64,000 nucleotides of DNA, taken from positions 310,001 through 374,000 of the forward strand of contig JADKGX010000001.1 in the NCBI GenBank assembly GCA_016722065.1, read 5' to 3'. Each line of letters begins with the position of its first letter. The first letter of the stretch is position 1. The DNA comes from Planctomycetota bacterium. GTDB taxonomy: Bacteria; Planctomycetota; UBA8742; UBA2392. The notes beneath the pieces were generated by a model. That model did no database searches. It was not told the origin of the DNA and saw only the letters and a program-made list of their open reading frames with translations. The position numbers and the translations under genes were made by a program. Below, in pieces: positions 8,290 to 17,109 of this stretch.

Positions 8290-9318
8290 CTAGCGATACA
8301 GCTTGTTAAACAGTTCTTCCAGCCGCTGGCGTTCGGTGGTTGTCACTTTGCCACGCGGAATATGCATTTCTCCGGCGTTGTCGCGGTTGGGCAGGTTGGG
8401 CTGGGCACCTTGCTGGCGTTGGCCATCGGGGTTGTACAGCCAGCGCGAGCGCACTTCCTCTCGCGTTTCGCCCTTGCCTGCATCGGGTGTTATCGGGTTG
8501 TCTTTGCTGCCGGCATCGGGGTTGTGTGGCGGCGGCTCCGCCGGTAGTGGCGTGCCCTTGCGGTCGCCGGGGTTGGCGGGTGAGTCCTTGGGCGGTCGGG
8601 CAAAGGGATCAGGCTTTGGCTTGTTTTCAGGTGCCTCGCCGGCGCTGCCGTCGGGCTTGGGTTGGGGCTTTCCAGACTGGCCATCGCGGCCCTTGGCTGT
8701 GCTTTGTCCGGGGCCGTCGCCTGGTTCATCACCGGCCGGCGCGTTGTCACCGGGGTTTGCACCCGCAGGTTGTCCGGGCTGGGTGCCCGCCGTTTGGGTC
8801 GCTGGCCCTTGTCCACTGGCTGCATCCTGTGGCAGGGCATCCGGCGCCAGGCCCGCCAGGGGCAGCAGGCACAGCAGCAAGGCCACAGCCAGCGGCACAA
8901 AGTGCCTCTGCGGTGCCGCCTGTTTTTCTCGCAGCGGGTCAAGCGCCGAAACCACGCGCGCCTGCAACGTCGCCGCAAAGGGCCCCGGCGTTTCCAGCAA
9001 TGTAGGCAAGGCATCCTGCAGGCCCAGTGCGCGGTCCAGGGAAAGTGACCAATCCGGCGCGCCCTGGCGCCCGGGCCGGGCAAACGCCGCCCGAGTAAGC
9101 ACAACTGCCGCGAGAATGCCAACCAGACCAAGCCCCGAAACCAACAACAGGACCGCAAGCTCGCGCACACCCAGAATCACCAGCACCAGACCCACCAGCG
9201 CTGCCAGGCCAGCAGGCAAGCTGGCCCAGCGGCCGCCTGCGTTAATCGCGGCAGCGTTCAGCCAGCGCCGTCGGGCGCGGCTGAGTGCGAACTGGATGAT
9301 TGGAAGCTCGGGCTGCAA
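8290..9318 (-). CDS. Membrane protein with a long Pro/Gly-rich periplasmic or cytoplasmic tail, unknown function
   Basis: A 342-residue protein with two hydrophobic helices near residues 35-52 and 56-75 and a third near 143-162, then about 150 residues of Gly/Pro/Asp/Lys-rich low-complexity sequence, and a short helical C-terminus (TTTERQRLEELFNKLYR). The start is TTG at 9318, supported by AAGGA seven bases upstream; no better ATG lies nearby. It heads the minus-strand block that continues into lpxK after 63 bases. I do not recognise the family. The layout (membrane helices plus a disordered tail) suggests a structural or scaffolding envelope protein, but that is inference. Confidence 0.65.
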   Translation of the reverse strand: MQPELPIIQFALSRARRRWLNAAAINAGGRWASLPAGLAALVGLVLVILGVRELAVLLLVSGLGLVGILAAVVLTRAAFARPGRQGAPDWSLSLDRALGLQDALPTLLETPGPFAATLQARVVSALDPLREKQAAPQRHFVPLAVALLLCLLPLAGLAPDALPQDAASGQGPATQTAGTQPGQPAGANPGDNAPAGDEPGDGPGQSTAKGRDGQSGKPQPKPDGSAGEAPENKPKPDPFARPPKDSPANPGDRKGTPLPAEPPPHNPDAGSKDNPITPDAGKGETREEVRSRWLYNPDGQRQQGAQPNLPNRDNAGEMHIPRGKVTTTERQRLEELFNKLYR

Positions 9319-9446
9319 TTTGAGGTCCTTCTACATAGAGGCGCGATCGACGATGCAGGTTCCAGTTTAGCATGATTGACACCGGGTGAGCGTTGCATGG
9401 CGATCACGCCGGCGCGGTGTGTCACATTTCTATCACTGCGACACGC

Positions 9447-9826
9447 TGCAGCGCCGACAGCCCCGCCCGCGAGGGCGCGGGCGACGATGCCCCCGATGCC
9501 CATGGCCATGTGAGCCGATGTTCAAACAGGGTGCAGCGCCGGCAGCCCCGCCCGCAAGGGCGGGGGCGACGATGCCCCCGATGCCCATGGCCATGTGAGC
9601 CGATGTTCAAACAGGGTGCAGCGCCGGCAGCCCCGCCCGCAAGGGCGGGGGCGACGATGCCCTCGATGCCCATGGCCATGTGAGCCGATGTTCAAACAGG
9701 GTGCAGCGCCGGCAGCCCCGCCCGCAAGGGCGGGGGCGACGATGCCCCCGATGCCCATGGCCTTGTGAGCCGATGTTCAAACAGGGTGCCGTCGCCCCCA
9801 GCCTCGCGGCTGGGGCTGGGGCTGGG
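9447..9826. repeat. 85-bp tandem array (4 copies) with GNRA-loop hairpins, closed by an inverted copy
   Basis: Copies begin at 9447, 9532, 9617 and 9702, exactly 85 bp apart; the motif TGCAGCGCCGGCAG marks each start. Copies 2-4 differ from each other at only a few bases; copy 1 differs slightly more. Each holds the palindrome CCCCGCCCGCAAGGGCGGGG (loop GCAA; GCGA in copy 1) followed by CGACGATGCC and a 40-bp flank ending in TTCAAACAGGG. After the fourth copy the element appears reversed (about 9790-9812, minus-strand loop GCGA), with the flank GGGGGCGACGGCACC. The period is not a multiple of three and no reading frame is convincing. The rest of the 9319-9853 spacer holds only the start region of the 9318 gene. 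Confidence 0.9.
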
Positions 9827-9853
9827 GTGCTTTGCGACTCTTCTTGCACCGCT

Positions 9854-10531
9854 TTACGCCGCGATCAATTGCTTGGCGGCTTGCTCCAGTTCCTCTTGGC
9901 CCCACTGACCGCTTTGGGCGGTGTTTCGCAAGGCCTCGCACAATTCGGGGCTGACCTTGGCCTGGCGCAGGCGGCGGATCGTGCTTTTGATCTGCTTGTT
10001 ACTGACCGGCTTTTGGCGCTTGGCTGGCGCCGGGGTATCAACGGGCAGCGACGGTTCCGCCGATGGCTCCTGTGCGGGCGGTTGCGCCTGGGCGGGCGTT
10101 GCCTGATCGGCTGGATGCTCGGCTTGTTCCATCTGTTCGATGGCTTGTTGGGCCTCCAGCTCGAGTGGCCAAAAGCGTTCCCCCACGCGCACGCCAGTGG
10201 TCTGGTACACCAGCGTGCGGGCGAACTGGTAGGCGGCCTCGAGGCGCCGGTCGCGTTCCAGGATCATGCGCGCAAGTTGCGCGCTGCCGCGCAGCGCCTG
10301 TGCAGGCGAAAACGAAGGCAGCATCTCCATGTCAAACGATGCCGGGTCCTGCACCGGCGGCCCCAGGTACCTTGTCAGCGCCTCAATCGACTCGTCCAGT
10401 GCGTGGCCAAAGCCGCGGCGGTACTCCGCTTCGGCCTCCGCGACCAGCTTGCGTTTGAGTTCAGAATCCGGGGCAAGGCGCACGGCCTGAAAGTGCGGCA
10501 TGACAGCGACACGCGATTTGCGGGCGGGCAT
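9854..10531 (-). CDS. Hypothetical protein, Pro/Ala/Gln-rich centre
   Basis: A 225-residue soluble protein of unknown function. The N-terminal half is helical and charged. A Pro/Ala/Gln linker (about residues 135-170) separates it from a basic, helical C-terminal domain (about 175-225). The start at 10531 is preferred over the ATG at 10543 because GGAG lies six bases before it. The gene lies on the same strand downstream of an ECF sigma factor (94 bases), so it may be co-transcribed with it. No signal peptide or membrane segment is seen. Confidence 0.65.
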   Translation of the reverse strand: MPARKSRVAVMPHFQAVRLAPDSELKRKLVAEAEAEYRRGFGHALDESIEALTRYLGPPVQDPASFDMEMLPSFSPAQALRGSAQLARMILERDRRLEAAYQFARTLVYQTTGVRVGERFWPLELEAQQAIEQMEQAEHPADQATPAQAQPPAQEPSAEPSLPVDTPAPAKRQKPVSNKQIKSTIRRLRQAKVSPELCEALRNTAQSGQWGQEELEQAAKQLIAA

Positions 10532-10624
10532 GTTGATCTCCATGTTTTGCCCCAGCGTAAATCGACCAGCGACAGATTTGCCCTGGCGTGCCGGCAGCCC
10601 GTCTGCCCAAAGGCTGTGTAGAGC

Positions 10625-11227
10625 CTATTCCAGGTCCGTGAAATGTTTGCTCAGCTTTTCTCGCAGGGCAACGCGGGCGCGGGCCGTCATGCTTTTTACC
10701 GCCGCTACGGTCGTATCCAGCACCTTGGCGATTTCCTCGTAACTCTTGTTTTCGTACTTGCTCAAGATCAGCGCCATGCGCTGGTTTTCGGGCAGGCTTT
10801 CCATGGCCTCGGCAATCAGGCGCGATTTGCGCTGGCGTTCGTCGCCGTCTTCGGAGGGCGGGTCGGTGGCCCCGGCCAGTTGTTCCAGCGGGTTGCCTTC
10901 GTCGTCGGGTCCGCCACTTAGAAGCCGCAGCTTGTCGCGGGCGCGGTCGCGTTTGAAGTTCAGGCACAGGTTGCTGACGATGGTGTAAAACCAGGTGCTG
11001 AACTTGGCGCTGGGTTCCCACTTGGCGGCGTTGCGATACACGCGCAAAAACGCTTCCTGCACCAGGTCCTCGGCCGCGCTTTGCACGCCCAGGTGGCGAT
11101 AGATCACCGAATAGGCCAGCCGGTAATGCCGGTCAAACAGGGTCTTGAAGGCGTCATCGTCGCCGCGGGCGATGCGCTTGAGAAGCGCGCCATCAGGATC
11201 AATGATTTTGCCCGGTTTTTCGGCCAT
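10625..11227 (-). CDS. ECF-type RNA polymerase sigma-70 factor
   Basis: A 200-residue alternative sigma factor. Region 2 is visible as DRHYRLAYSVIYRHLG, then AAEDLVQEAFLRVYRN and the -10-binding part FSTWFYTIVSNLCLNFKRD. Region 4 shows LPENQRMALILSKYENKSY, then EEIAKVLDTTVAAVKS with the helix-turn-helix. A Gly/Asp-rich linker of about 35 residues joins them. Length is normal for an ECF factor. The ATG at 11227 is chosen because it begins the conserved N-terminus; upstream ATG/GTG codons would add an unconserved leader. The gene follows a large TM/TPR protein by about 90 bases on the same strand. No classical zinc-type anti-sigma factor is adjacent. Confidence 0.92.
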   Translation of the reverse strand: MAEKPGKIIDPDGALLKRIARGDDDAFKTLFDRHYRLAYSVIYRHLGVQSAAEDLVQEAFLRVYRNAAKWEPSAKFSTWFYTIVSNLCLNFKRDRARDKLRLLSGGPDDEGNPLEQLAGATDPPSEDGDERQRKSRLIAEAMESLPENQRMALILSKYENKSYEEIAKVLDTTVAAVKSMTARARVALREKLSKHFTDLE

Positions 11228-11317
11228 GGTGTCGCAACGCGTGCCCGCAAGCATGCGCGGCACCAATCCGCGGGGCAAGCCCGCTGCTTCAGACCGAACT
11301 ACCCCCAATAGACCGAA

Positions 11318-13438
11318 CTACCCCCCGTATCGTTGCAGCAAAGTCTCCACAAAGGGGTCCTTGTCGCCGCTTGCCCGCCAGGCTTTGGCCAGTGTTCTGG
11401 CCCGTTCTGACAGCCCGTTGCGTTGTAATTCACAAATCAGGTCCAGTCTTTGCAGCAGCGGCGACTTGGCGGAATCGGCGTTGTCGGCAATGCGCTTTTG
11501 GGCCCAATCGGGGCGCTCCAGGGCCAGGCAGGTCAGCACGGCCATTTCGACATTCTGCGCCAGGGGTTCCAGCCTGCACAGTTCGTCCAGCACGGCCAAT
11601 GCACCCAACTGGTTACCTTCGCCGGCCATGGCCGTTGCCAGGCGGGCCAGAAACGCGGGCTCGCGCTCGCCCCGGGCATAGGCCTGGCGCAGATAGGTTG
11701 CTGCTTCTGCGGGCAGGGCTTCGGCCAGGCGCAGGGCCGGGCGCGGGTCGTCGGGGTGGTCGGCCAGGGCACGCTTGTACCAGGCCAGGGCCTCGGCGGG
11801 TTTTTTCAAATCTCGCAGCAGGTCGCCCACCTTCAGGGCCAGGGGTTGGCCATCCAGCAGCGCGCCGCGTTGGGCCCGCTGGCCAAGCAGCAGCAGCGCC
11901 TGTTTCAAGGCGGGCTCATCGCTGCCGGCCGCAGCCAGGCGATACAAGGACAGGGCTTCGGCGGCATCGGCGCCGGCCACGTCATACAGCAGCGCGTTGC
12001 AGACGGTGGGCTGCAGAAACGTTGCCAGCCGGTGCTGCAGTTGTTCGGCTTCGGTGGCGTTTTCGCCCGGCGGGCTGAACCAGCCAAGGTTGATGTCCGC
12101 CAGACCGATGCGCGCGTGTTCCACACTCAGCCCGCCGCGGTGCTGCCGAATCACGGCCAGGCACAGGACCCGCGCCGATGGTTCCGAAAGGCCGGGCAGC
12201 AGGCGCGTGCACAGTTCAACCAGCAACTCGCCGACCCGCGCCAGCGGGACGATGCCGCTGCGCAGGCCGTAGGTATCGCCATTGAAGGTGTGCAGGCCGT
12301 CGCGCATGGCAACGCCTATGACGGGCCGCACAATGCCGTTGGGCGCATACAGCCCGATCGGCGCCTGGGCGCAGCGGGCCAGCGCCGCCAGCGTCATGCA
12401 CAGGCTTTGCTGGCCGCCACCGGCGCCAAACAGCACGTCAGAAAGCAGCACAACTTCGGGGGCGTTGTCGTACAGCACCAGGTTCAATTTGCTGCGCGCA
12501 TGGGCCGCCATGGCGTCCAGAAACTGCTTGCGGCTGGCTTTCCAGGCCGGTTGGGCGTCAATCATGCCCTGGGCGAAATCGCGCATGGCCTTGCGCAATT
12601 CCGGCGGCGAAAGGTGCAGACGGCCGGGCTGCAGAAGGTACAGAAGTTCTTCCAGCCCCAGCAGCACTGCCGGCAATTCGTCGGGCAGCAGCATGTCCGG
12701 CGTTGCGTCCAGCGGGTTGATGGTGAGGTCCAGCGCATACAGGGCCAGTTTGTCGGGGTAGCCTGAGGCTGCGGCATCAAAGGGCTTGGTCGTGTCTACC
12801 ACTGGCACGTTGGCCGGGGCGTTGCCCGGCGCGTTGTTGCTGGCGGCCAGATGCGGCGTGTTGTCTGGCGCGGGCAGCGGCGTGGAAAACGCGCCGGCTG
12901 CGTAGGCAATCACCAGCGCCACGCCAGCCAGCAGCACAATCGCGCCGGCGGCCAGCAGCGCCATGGGCGAGCGACGGCCTGAGGGCGCAGCCGTGGGCAC
13001 CGGCTGCGAAGCAGGCGAGCCCGCCAGCACCCCTCCGGTCAGCGCCGGGGTTTGGGGCGGCAGGGGCTGGTCGGCCATTTCATCTTCAAGGGAAAGCGTG
13101 GGCGCGCCCTGCATCATCAGGCCATTGAGCATGCTGCGCGAAACCTGGGCCAGTTTGTCCAGGTTGGCGCCCAGGTGCGGTGCATCGAGCGTGCGGGTGT
13201 TCTTGAGAAACGCGCGCAGGGATTCCTGCACCGCGGCGTCGACACCTTGAAAGTGAAAGACAAAGGCCTTTTCAATCTGGCGGCGCAGGTCGTGAAAGTC
13301 GTCAACCAGACCGGCGGGCACGGTGCCGGTGTCCTGCTGCACCTTGCGGGCAATGGCCAGCAACGCGTCCAGCTTGCGCATGGGTTCGCGCAGAAGCTCA
13401 AACGACTGGTCGCTATCCTTGCGGGAGTTTTCGGCCAT
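11318..13438 (-). CDS. Membrane-anchored TPR protein with a possible transglutaminase-like domain
   Basis: A 706-residue protein. An N-terminal cytoplasmic helical part (about residues 1-150) is followed by one strong membrane helix (about 158-182) and a large probably periplasmic part. Around residues 330-400 the stretch SLCMTLAALARCAQAPIGLY resembles the Cys-containing core of transglutaminase-like proteins, but I could not place a convincing His/Asp pair, so this is tentative. The last 200 residues form TPR-like helical repeats (ALAWYKRALADHPDDPRPAL). It precedes an ECF sigma gene on the same strand, so a role in sensing or controlling that sigma factor is possible. The start at 13438 is the first ATG; upstream only a TTG exists. 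Confidence 0.6.
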   Translation of the reverse strand: MAENSRKDSDQSFELLREPMRKLDALLAIARKVQQDTGTVPAGLVDDFHDLRRQIEKAFVFHFQGVDAAVQESLRAFLKNTRTLDAPHLGANLDKLAQVSRSMLNGLMMQGAPTLSLEDEMADQPLPPQTPALTGGVLAGSPASQPVPTAAPSGRRSPMALLAAGAIVLLAGVALVIAYAAGAFSTPLPAPDNTPHLAASNNAPGNAPANVPVVDTTKPFDAAASGYPDKLALYALDLTINPLDATPDMLLPDELPAVLLGLEELLYLLQPGRLHLSPPELRKAMRDFAQGMIDAQPAWKASRKQFLDAMAAHARSKLNLVLYDNAPEVVLLSDVLFGAGGGQQSLCMTLAALARCAQAPIGLYAPNGIVRPVIGVAMRDGLHTFNGDTYGLRSGIVPLARVGELLVELCTRLLPGLSEPSARVLCLAVIRQHRGGLSVEHARIGLADINLGWFSPPGENATEAEQLQHRLATFLQPTVCNALLYDVAGADAAEALSLYRLAAAGSDEPALKQALLLLGQRAQRGALLDGQPLALKVGDLLRDLKKPAEALAWYKRALADHPDDPRPALRLAEALPAEAATYLRQAYARGEREPAFLARLATAMAGEGNQLGALAVLDELCRLEPLAQNVEMAVLTCLALERPDWAQKRIADNADSAKSPLLQRLDLICELQRNGLSERARTLAKAWRASGDKDPFVETLLQRYGG

Positions 13439-13529
13439 GGACTGCCAGGCAGGGGAGAGAATCAGGGCCTGCAATGATCAATGATCGGCACGAATTGATC
13501 AATGCGGAATCAGGGATGGGGCGTTCACG

Positions 13530-13785
13530 GGTATAGGGCGTGAGTTCCGGGTTTTCGAGTTCCGGGTTCCGCGTTCCGGGGGTTTCGGGGTGCTGGGATC
13601 TCGTGCAGCCAAGGCCGATGCTAGACCAGAGCAACCTCGCCCCGATCACACCAAGCCCTAAGCCCGATACCCCAAGCCCCAAGCCCGATGCCCCAAGCCC
13701 CAAACCCGATGCCCTAAGCCCGATGCCCTAAGCCCGATGCCCCGAGCCCTAAGCCCCAAGCCCGATGCCCCAAGCCCCTATCCCT
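13530..13785. repeat. Degenerate simple-repeat tract between genes
   Basis: The spacer between the TPR gene and purE holds two kinds of short repeat. First come GTTCCGGG-type units (about 13540-13580). Then, from about 13655 to 13785, comes an array of AAGCCCGATGCCCC and AAGCCCC words repeated about ten times with small changes. It runs into the last bases of purE. Translating it gives only SPKPDAP-like repeats with no start context, so I do not call a gene. The spacer 13439-13777 contains nothing else recognisable. Confidence 0.75.
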
Positions 13786-14272
13786 TGAGCTTTTCCTGCA
13801 GCTTGCGGTCTTTTTCCAGCACCTTGGCGGTCTGGGCCTTGCGCCAATCGGCCACGCGCTTTGCGACAGCGGCGTCACCGGTGCCGATGATCTGGGCGGC
13901 CAGTACTGCGGCGTTGACAGCGCCGCCAATGGCAACGGTGGCCACGGGCACGCCGGGCGGCATCTGCACGGTACTCAACAGGGCATCCAGCCCGTTCAGC
14001 GGCCCGCTGGCAATCGGAATGCCGATCACCGGGCGCGAGGTATGGGCCGCCACGGCACCTGCCAGGTGTGCGGCCACGCCGGCGGCGCACAGAAACACCT
14101 TGGTGCCGGTCTTTTCACTTTCCTGTACGAACTCGCGGGCTTGTTCGGGCGTGCGGTGCGCGGAAAGAACGCGCACGGCGCAATCCAGGCCGAGTTCTTT
14201 CAGCGTGGTCACGACGGGCTCCAGTGTCGGCCAGTCGCTGTCGCTTCCCATCATCAGCACGGTTTGGGGCAT
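13778..14272 (-). CDS. purE: N5-carboxyaminoimidazole ribonucleotide mutase
   Basis: A 164-residue class I PurE, converting N5-CAIR to CAIR in purine synthesis. The N-terminal GSDSDWPT, the SAHRTPEQ block with the catalytic His, and the glycine-rich AAGVAAHLAG and PVIGIPI segments are all typical. The length is normal for the bacterial enzyme. It lies 73 bases downstream of purC, the gene for the next step, on the same strand. No purK is visible nearby, so the CAIR route (with or without PurK) cannot be settled from this window. Confidence 0.95.
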   Translation of the reverse strand: MPQTVLMMGSDSDWPTLEPVVTTLKELGLDCAVRVLSAHRTPEQAREFVQESEKTGTKVFLCAAGVAAHLAGAVAAHTSRPVIGIPIASGPLNGLDALLSTVQMPPGVPVATVAIGGAVNAAVLAAQIIGTGDAAVAKRVADWRKAQTAKVLEKDRKLQEKLKG

Positions 14273-14345
14273 GGTGGCTCCAGTTGATTCCAGATTGTCG
14301 ATTCAAGATTCAAGATGACCCGGCAATCCTGCATCTGAACTCGGC

Positions 14346-15224
14346 CTACTTGCGAAGCAGGTCTACTACCTCGCGGTACTTTGCTGCGGTCTTTTCGATG
14401 ATCTCTTTGGGCAGGTCCGGCGGTGGCGGGTTCTTGGACCAGGGTTGTTTCTCCAGCCAGTCGCGCACGATCTGCTTGTCGAAACTTTCGGGGCTGCTGC
14501 CCACCTGGTATTTGCGGGCATCCCAGAAGCGGCTGCTGTCGGGCGTCAGCACTTCATCGCACAGAATGATCTTGCCGTCGTGCAGGCCGAACTCGAACTT
14601 GGTGTCGGCAATGATGATGCCCTTTTTGGCCGCATAGTCCGCGCAGCGCGTGTAAATCCTGACTGTCAGATCGCGCAGCTTTTCGGCGTCGGCTTTGCCC
14701 ACCGTCTTGACCATCTGGTCAAAATCAATGTTCTCGTCGTGGGCGCCTTGTTCGGCTTTGGTGCTGGGCGTGAACAACACCTGGGGCAGTTTCTGGGCTT
14801 GTTTCAGGCCCGCAGGAAGCTTGTGGCCGCAGACGCTGCCGGTTTTCTGATAGTCCTTCCAGCCGCTGCCCACAATGTAGCCACGCACGACGCACTCCAC
14901 CGGGAAGATTTTGGCGCGGCGCACGTACATGCTGCGGCCTTCCAGCTGGTCGCGGTACTTGTGCACGCTGGCGGGCATTTTGGAAACGTCGGCTGTGATC
15001 AAGTGGTTGCCGACATCGTTGCGCAGCAGGTCAAACCAGAACAGGGAAAGCTCGGTCAGCATTTTCCCTTTGCCGGGAATGCCCTGGTTCATGATCACGT
15101 CAAAGGCACTCAATCGATCCGAGGCCACCAGCAGCAGGTTGCCATCGACATCATAGAGATCACGGACCTTGCCCCGGGTGATCAGCTTGAGGTCCGGCAT
15201 GTCGGTTTTCAGCAGTGCGTTCAT
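14346..15224 (-). CDS. purC: Phosphoribosylaminoimidazole-succinocarboxamide synthase (SAICAR synthase)
   Basis: A 292-residue enzyme joining CAIR and aspartate with ATP. The conserved RGKVRDLYD near the N-terminus, SDRLSAFDVIM, VVRGYIVGSGWKDY and LCDEVLTPDSSRFW blocks identify it. The length corresponds to the longer SAICAR synthase form (about 290-310) rather than the 237-residue enterobacterial one. The ATG at 15224 (MNALLKTD) fits the family N-terminus better than the ATG six codons upstream at 15242. purE follows directly, so the two consecutive pathway steps are co-transcribed. Confidence 0.95.
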   Translation of the reverse strand: MNALLKTDMPDLKLITRGKVRDLYDVDGNLLLVASDRLSAFDVIMNQGIPGKGKMLTELSLFWFDLLRNDVGNHLITADVSKMPASVHKYRDQLEGRSMYVRRAKIFPVECVVRGYIVGSGWKDYQKTGSVCGHKLPAGLKQAQKLPQVLFTPSTKAEQGAHDENIDFDQMVKTVGKADAEKLRDLTVRIYTRCADYAAKKGIIIADTKFEFGLHDGKIILCDEVLTPDSSRFWDARKYQVGSSPESFDKQIVRDWLEKQPWSKNPPPPDLPKEIIEKTAAKYREVVDLLRK

Positions 15225-15346
15225 GATGGTTCCATGGGTCATGGCGTTATTCTTTGATTTGAAGCAGGCGTTGCGTCAAGCACTGTGGAAAACTGGCCCG
15301 CGTTTTCGCGCAGGCAGGTCTGGCGGGGCGTTTTTTCAACCCGGCT

Positions 15347-16075
15347 TCAATTAGGCCGGTGGGCCAGAATCACCTGCCTTGGGCTGTGCTGGTCGTCAAA
15401 GGGGCGGCCATCCAGTTCGCCGCAGCGTTTCAATACGCGCAGGCCGGCCTGTTGCAGCAGGTTTTGCAATGCGGCAGGCTGGTAATAACGCACACGTTCC
15501 GACCACCGCTGCACGTCGCCGCCCTTAGTCACCTCAATGTCCTTGATGATCAGCCCTGCGGCCGGATCGTGCCTGCGGCGCTGTAGAATCGTCATGCCGT
15601 CGCGTGCCTCGATGGTTTCGGCCTTCAGCTCTCGTAGCGTGACGGCCGGGTTGATGTGGTCCAGCACCATGCACCCGCCAATCACCAGCACGCGCGCTGC
15701 GGCGCGAAACATGCGCAGGTCCTGCTGGTCACTTTCAAAGTAGCCGAAAGACGTAAAGCAACTGCAGGCCCAGTCAAAACGCTGGTCGGCAAAGGGTATG
15801 TCGCGCATGTCGGCGCGCACGGCAAGCCCCGCCAGCTTGCCCGCCGACAACAGGTGGCGCGAGTAATCCAGCCCCCATGCATGCAGCCCGGCTGCGCGCA
15901 TGGCGCGCAAATGGCGGCCCGTACCGCAGGCAATGTCCAGCACCCGCCCGGCGCGCGGCAGCAGGCCGCAGGATTGCATGGCTGCCACCTGGGCTTGCGC
16001 CTGTTCCTCGCTGCGGTGCTGATACACCTGCAGGTATTGCGGCCCAAAGGCCTGCTCAAACCAGGGTTTGGCCAT
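15347..16075 (-). CDS. Class I SAM-dependent methyltransferase
   Basis: A 242-residue protein with the Rossmann-type SAM-binding motif I VLDIACGTGRH (about residues 45-55), motif II acidic residue in GLDYS, and a post-motif CSCFTSFGYFES resembling small-molecule methyltransferases. The C-terminal part is beta-rich as expected. The ATG at 16075 is chosen; the frame upstream runs into the divergent lipoprotein gene and is not conserved in character. The substrate is unknown. The gene lies upstream of purC on the same strand (122 bases) but no functional link is evident. Confidence 0.85.
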   Translation of the reverse strand: MAKPWFEQAFGPQYLQVYQHRSEEQAQAQVAAMQSCGLLPRAGRVLDIACGTGRHLRAMRAAGLHAWGLDYSRHLLSAGKLAGLAVRADMRDIPFADQRFDWACSCFTSFGYFESDQQDLRMFRAAARVLVIGGCMVLDHINPAVTLRELKAETIEARDGMTILQRRRHDPAAGLIIKDIEVTKGGDVQRWSERVRYYQPAALQNLLQQAGLRVLKRCGELDGRPFDDQHSPRQVILAHRPN

Positions 16076-16168
16076 GGCCAAAGTGTAGACGCCCGCAAGG
16101 CACACGCCAACCCACCCCGCCACCAGCTTCGCGTTCAGAAACGATGCGCGCTGTGCTAGGCTGGCGGC

Positions 16169-16528
16169 ATGAAACGGCTTGGCTTGATCGCTTCGCTGGT
16201 GGCCTGCCTGTGGCTTGCGGGCTGCGGCGGCACGACCAGGCGCTGGGAACTTGAATCCAGCGTTGACCGCCAGCCTGTTGGCGAGCGCAGCATTGAAACC
16301 ACCCGGCGGTCCGGCGCCCTGGAGATTCGCCTGCAACAGCGGGTGCGAGAGACAACCACGCAGATCAAGCGGCTGTACCTGGATGTCAACAGGGTGGAGT
16401 CCACCGTTGATTGGGGCAGTGTCGGCTTGACGTTCGTGTATGTGCTGGGCGGCATTGTGCTGGGCGCGCTGTACATCGTGATCTATGCCCTGAGCCACGC
16501 CTGGGCCAATGACGGGAACAACCCATGA
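16169..16528 (+). CDS. Small lipoprotein with a C-terminal membrane helix
   Basis: A 119-residue protein with a lipoprotein signal (LWLAGC, lipidated Cys about residue 19) and a second hydrophobic segment at about residues 84-108. The middle is charged and helical (RLQQRVRETTTQIKRL). Its last four bases overlap the start of the next lipoprotein (ATGA), so the two are translated together. No family recognised. A protein with both a lipid anchor and a C-terminal helix could bridge or stay in the inner membrane. Confidence 0.75.
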   Translation: MKRLGLIASLVACLWLAGCGGTTRRWELESSVDRQPVGERSIETTRRSGALEIRLQQRVRETTTQIKRLYLDVNRVESTVDWGSVGLTFVYVLGGIVLGALYIVIYALSHAWANDGNNP

Positions 16529-17046
16529 GGCGCCCAGCCATGATCTTGCTGGCCATGGCGTTGCCGCTGGCCGGATGCACGACTACCGTCACGCACGAGC
16601 GCACCGACACGGTCGAAGTGCAGGCAAAGCCAACGACGCGAGAAGTTGACCAGCCGCTGACACAGCAGGTTCTGGTCTTTTCAACGCCCAAAGAGGCCGA
16701 CGGCTTTTTCTTTGAACGCCGTATCCTGACCGATGCCGAGGGCCGGGCGCACGCCACGCTGCTGCCGGCGGCCCTGCAATGCCTGGTGTATGGCCATGCC
16801 GTGATGGTGAGCGTGTACGCACCGGACCAGGACAAAGAAGTCAGCCGCGAATCCGTCACGCCCGATCGCGCCATGGAAATCTTGCAGGAGTGGCAGGTAC
16901 AGACCCGGTTGGGCGCGACTGCCCACCTGCGCGGCGCTGAAATCGCGCTGCTGGACCGCGCCATCGAATCCCTTGCCGACACCGAAGCCGTGACCAAGCT
17001 GCGCGACATTCGCACACGCGTGGAGTTGCAACCGGATTGGGAATGA
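16525..17046 (+). CDS. Lipoprotein, unknown function
   Basis: A 173-residue protein with a clear lipobox (LPLAGC, Cys about residue 18). The mature part is polar; a beta-rich region near residues 40-100 (VLVFSTPKEADGFFFERRI) is followed by a helical C-terminus. It overlaps the upstream lipoprotein by four bases and is followed by a GNAT-like gene after 63 bases. I do not recognise a family. Co-translation of two lipoproteins suggests they work together at the envelope, which is inference. Confidence 0.75.
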   Translation: MRRPAMILLAMALPLAGCTTTVTHERTDTVEVQAKPTTREVDQPLTQQVLVFSTPKEADGFFFERRILTDAEGRAHATLLPAALQCLVYGHAVMVSVYAPDQDKEVSRESVTPDRAMEILQEWQVQTRLGATAHLRGAEIALLDRAIESLADTEAVTKLRDIRTRVELQPDWE

Positions 17047-17109
17047 CGACGCAGCTTTCCTTATAGTTATCAGACCCTGATGGCCGATTCTTTATGCCGG
17101 GGCGTGCCT

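Noticed and set aside
9447..9786. CRISPR array
   Set aside because: The 85-bp units abut with no unique spacers between them and no cas genes are present.
11299..11333. Direct repeat AGACCGAACTACCCCC (two copies) as an operator
   Set aside because: It overlaps the end of a coding region, and two copies without symmetry are not enough to support a regulatory site.
13540..13731. A Ser/Pro/Lys/Asp repeat protein on the plus strand
   Set aside because: It is only the translation of a short-word DNA repeat, without start context or any conserved part.
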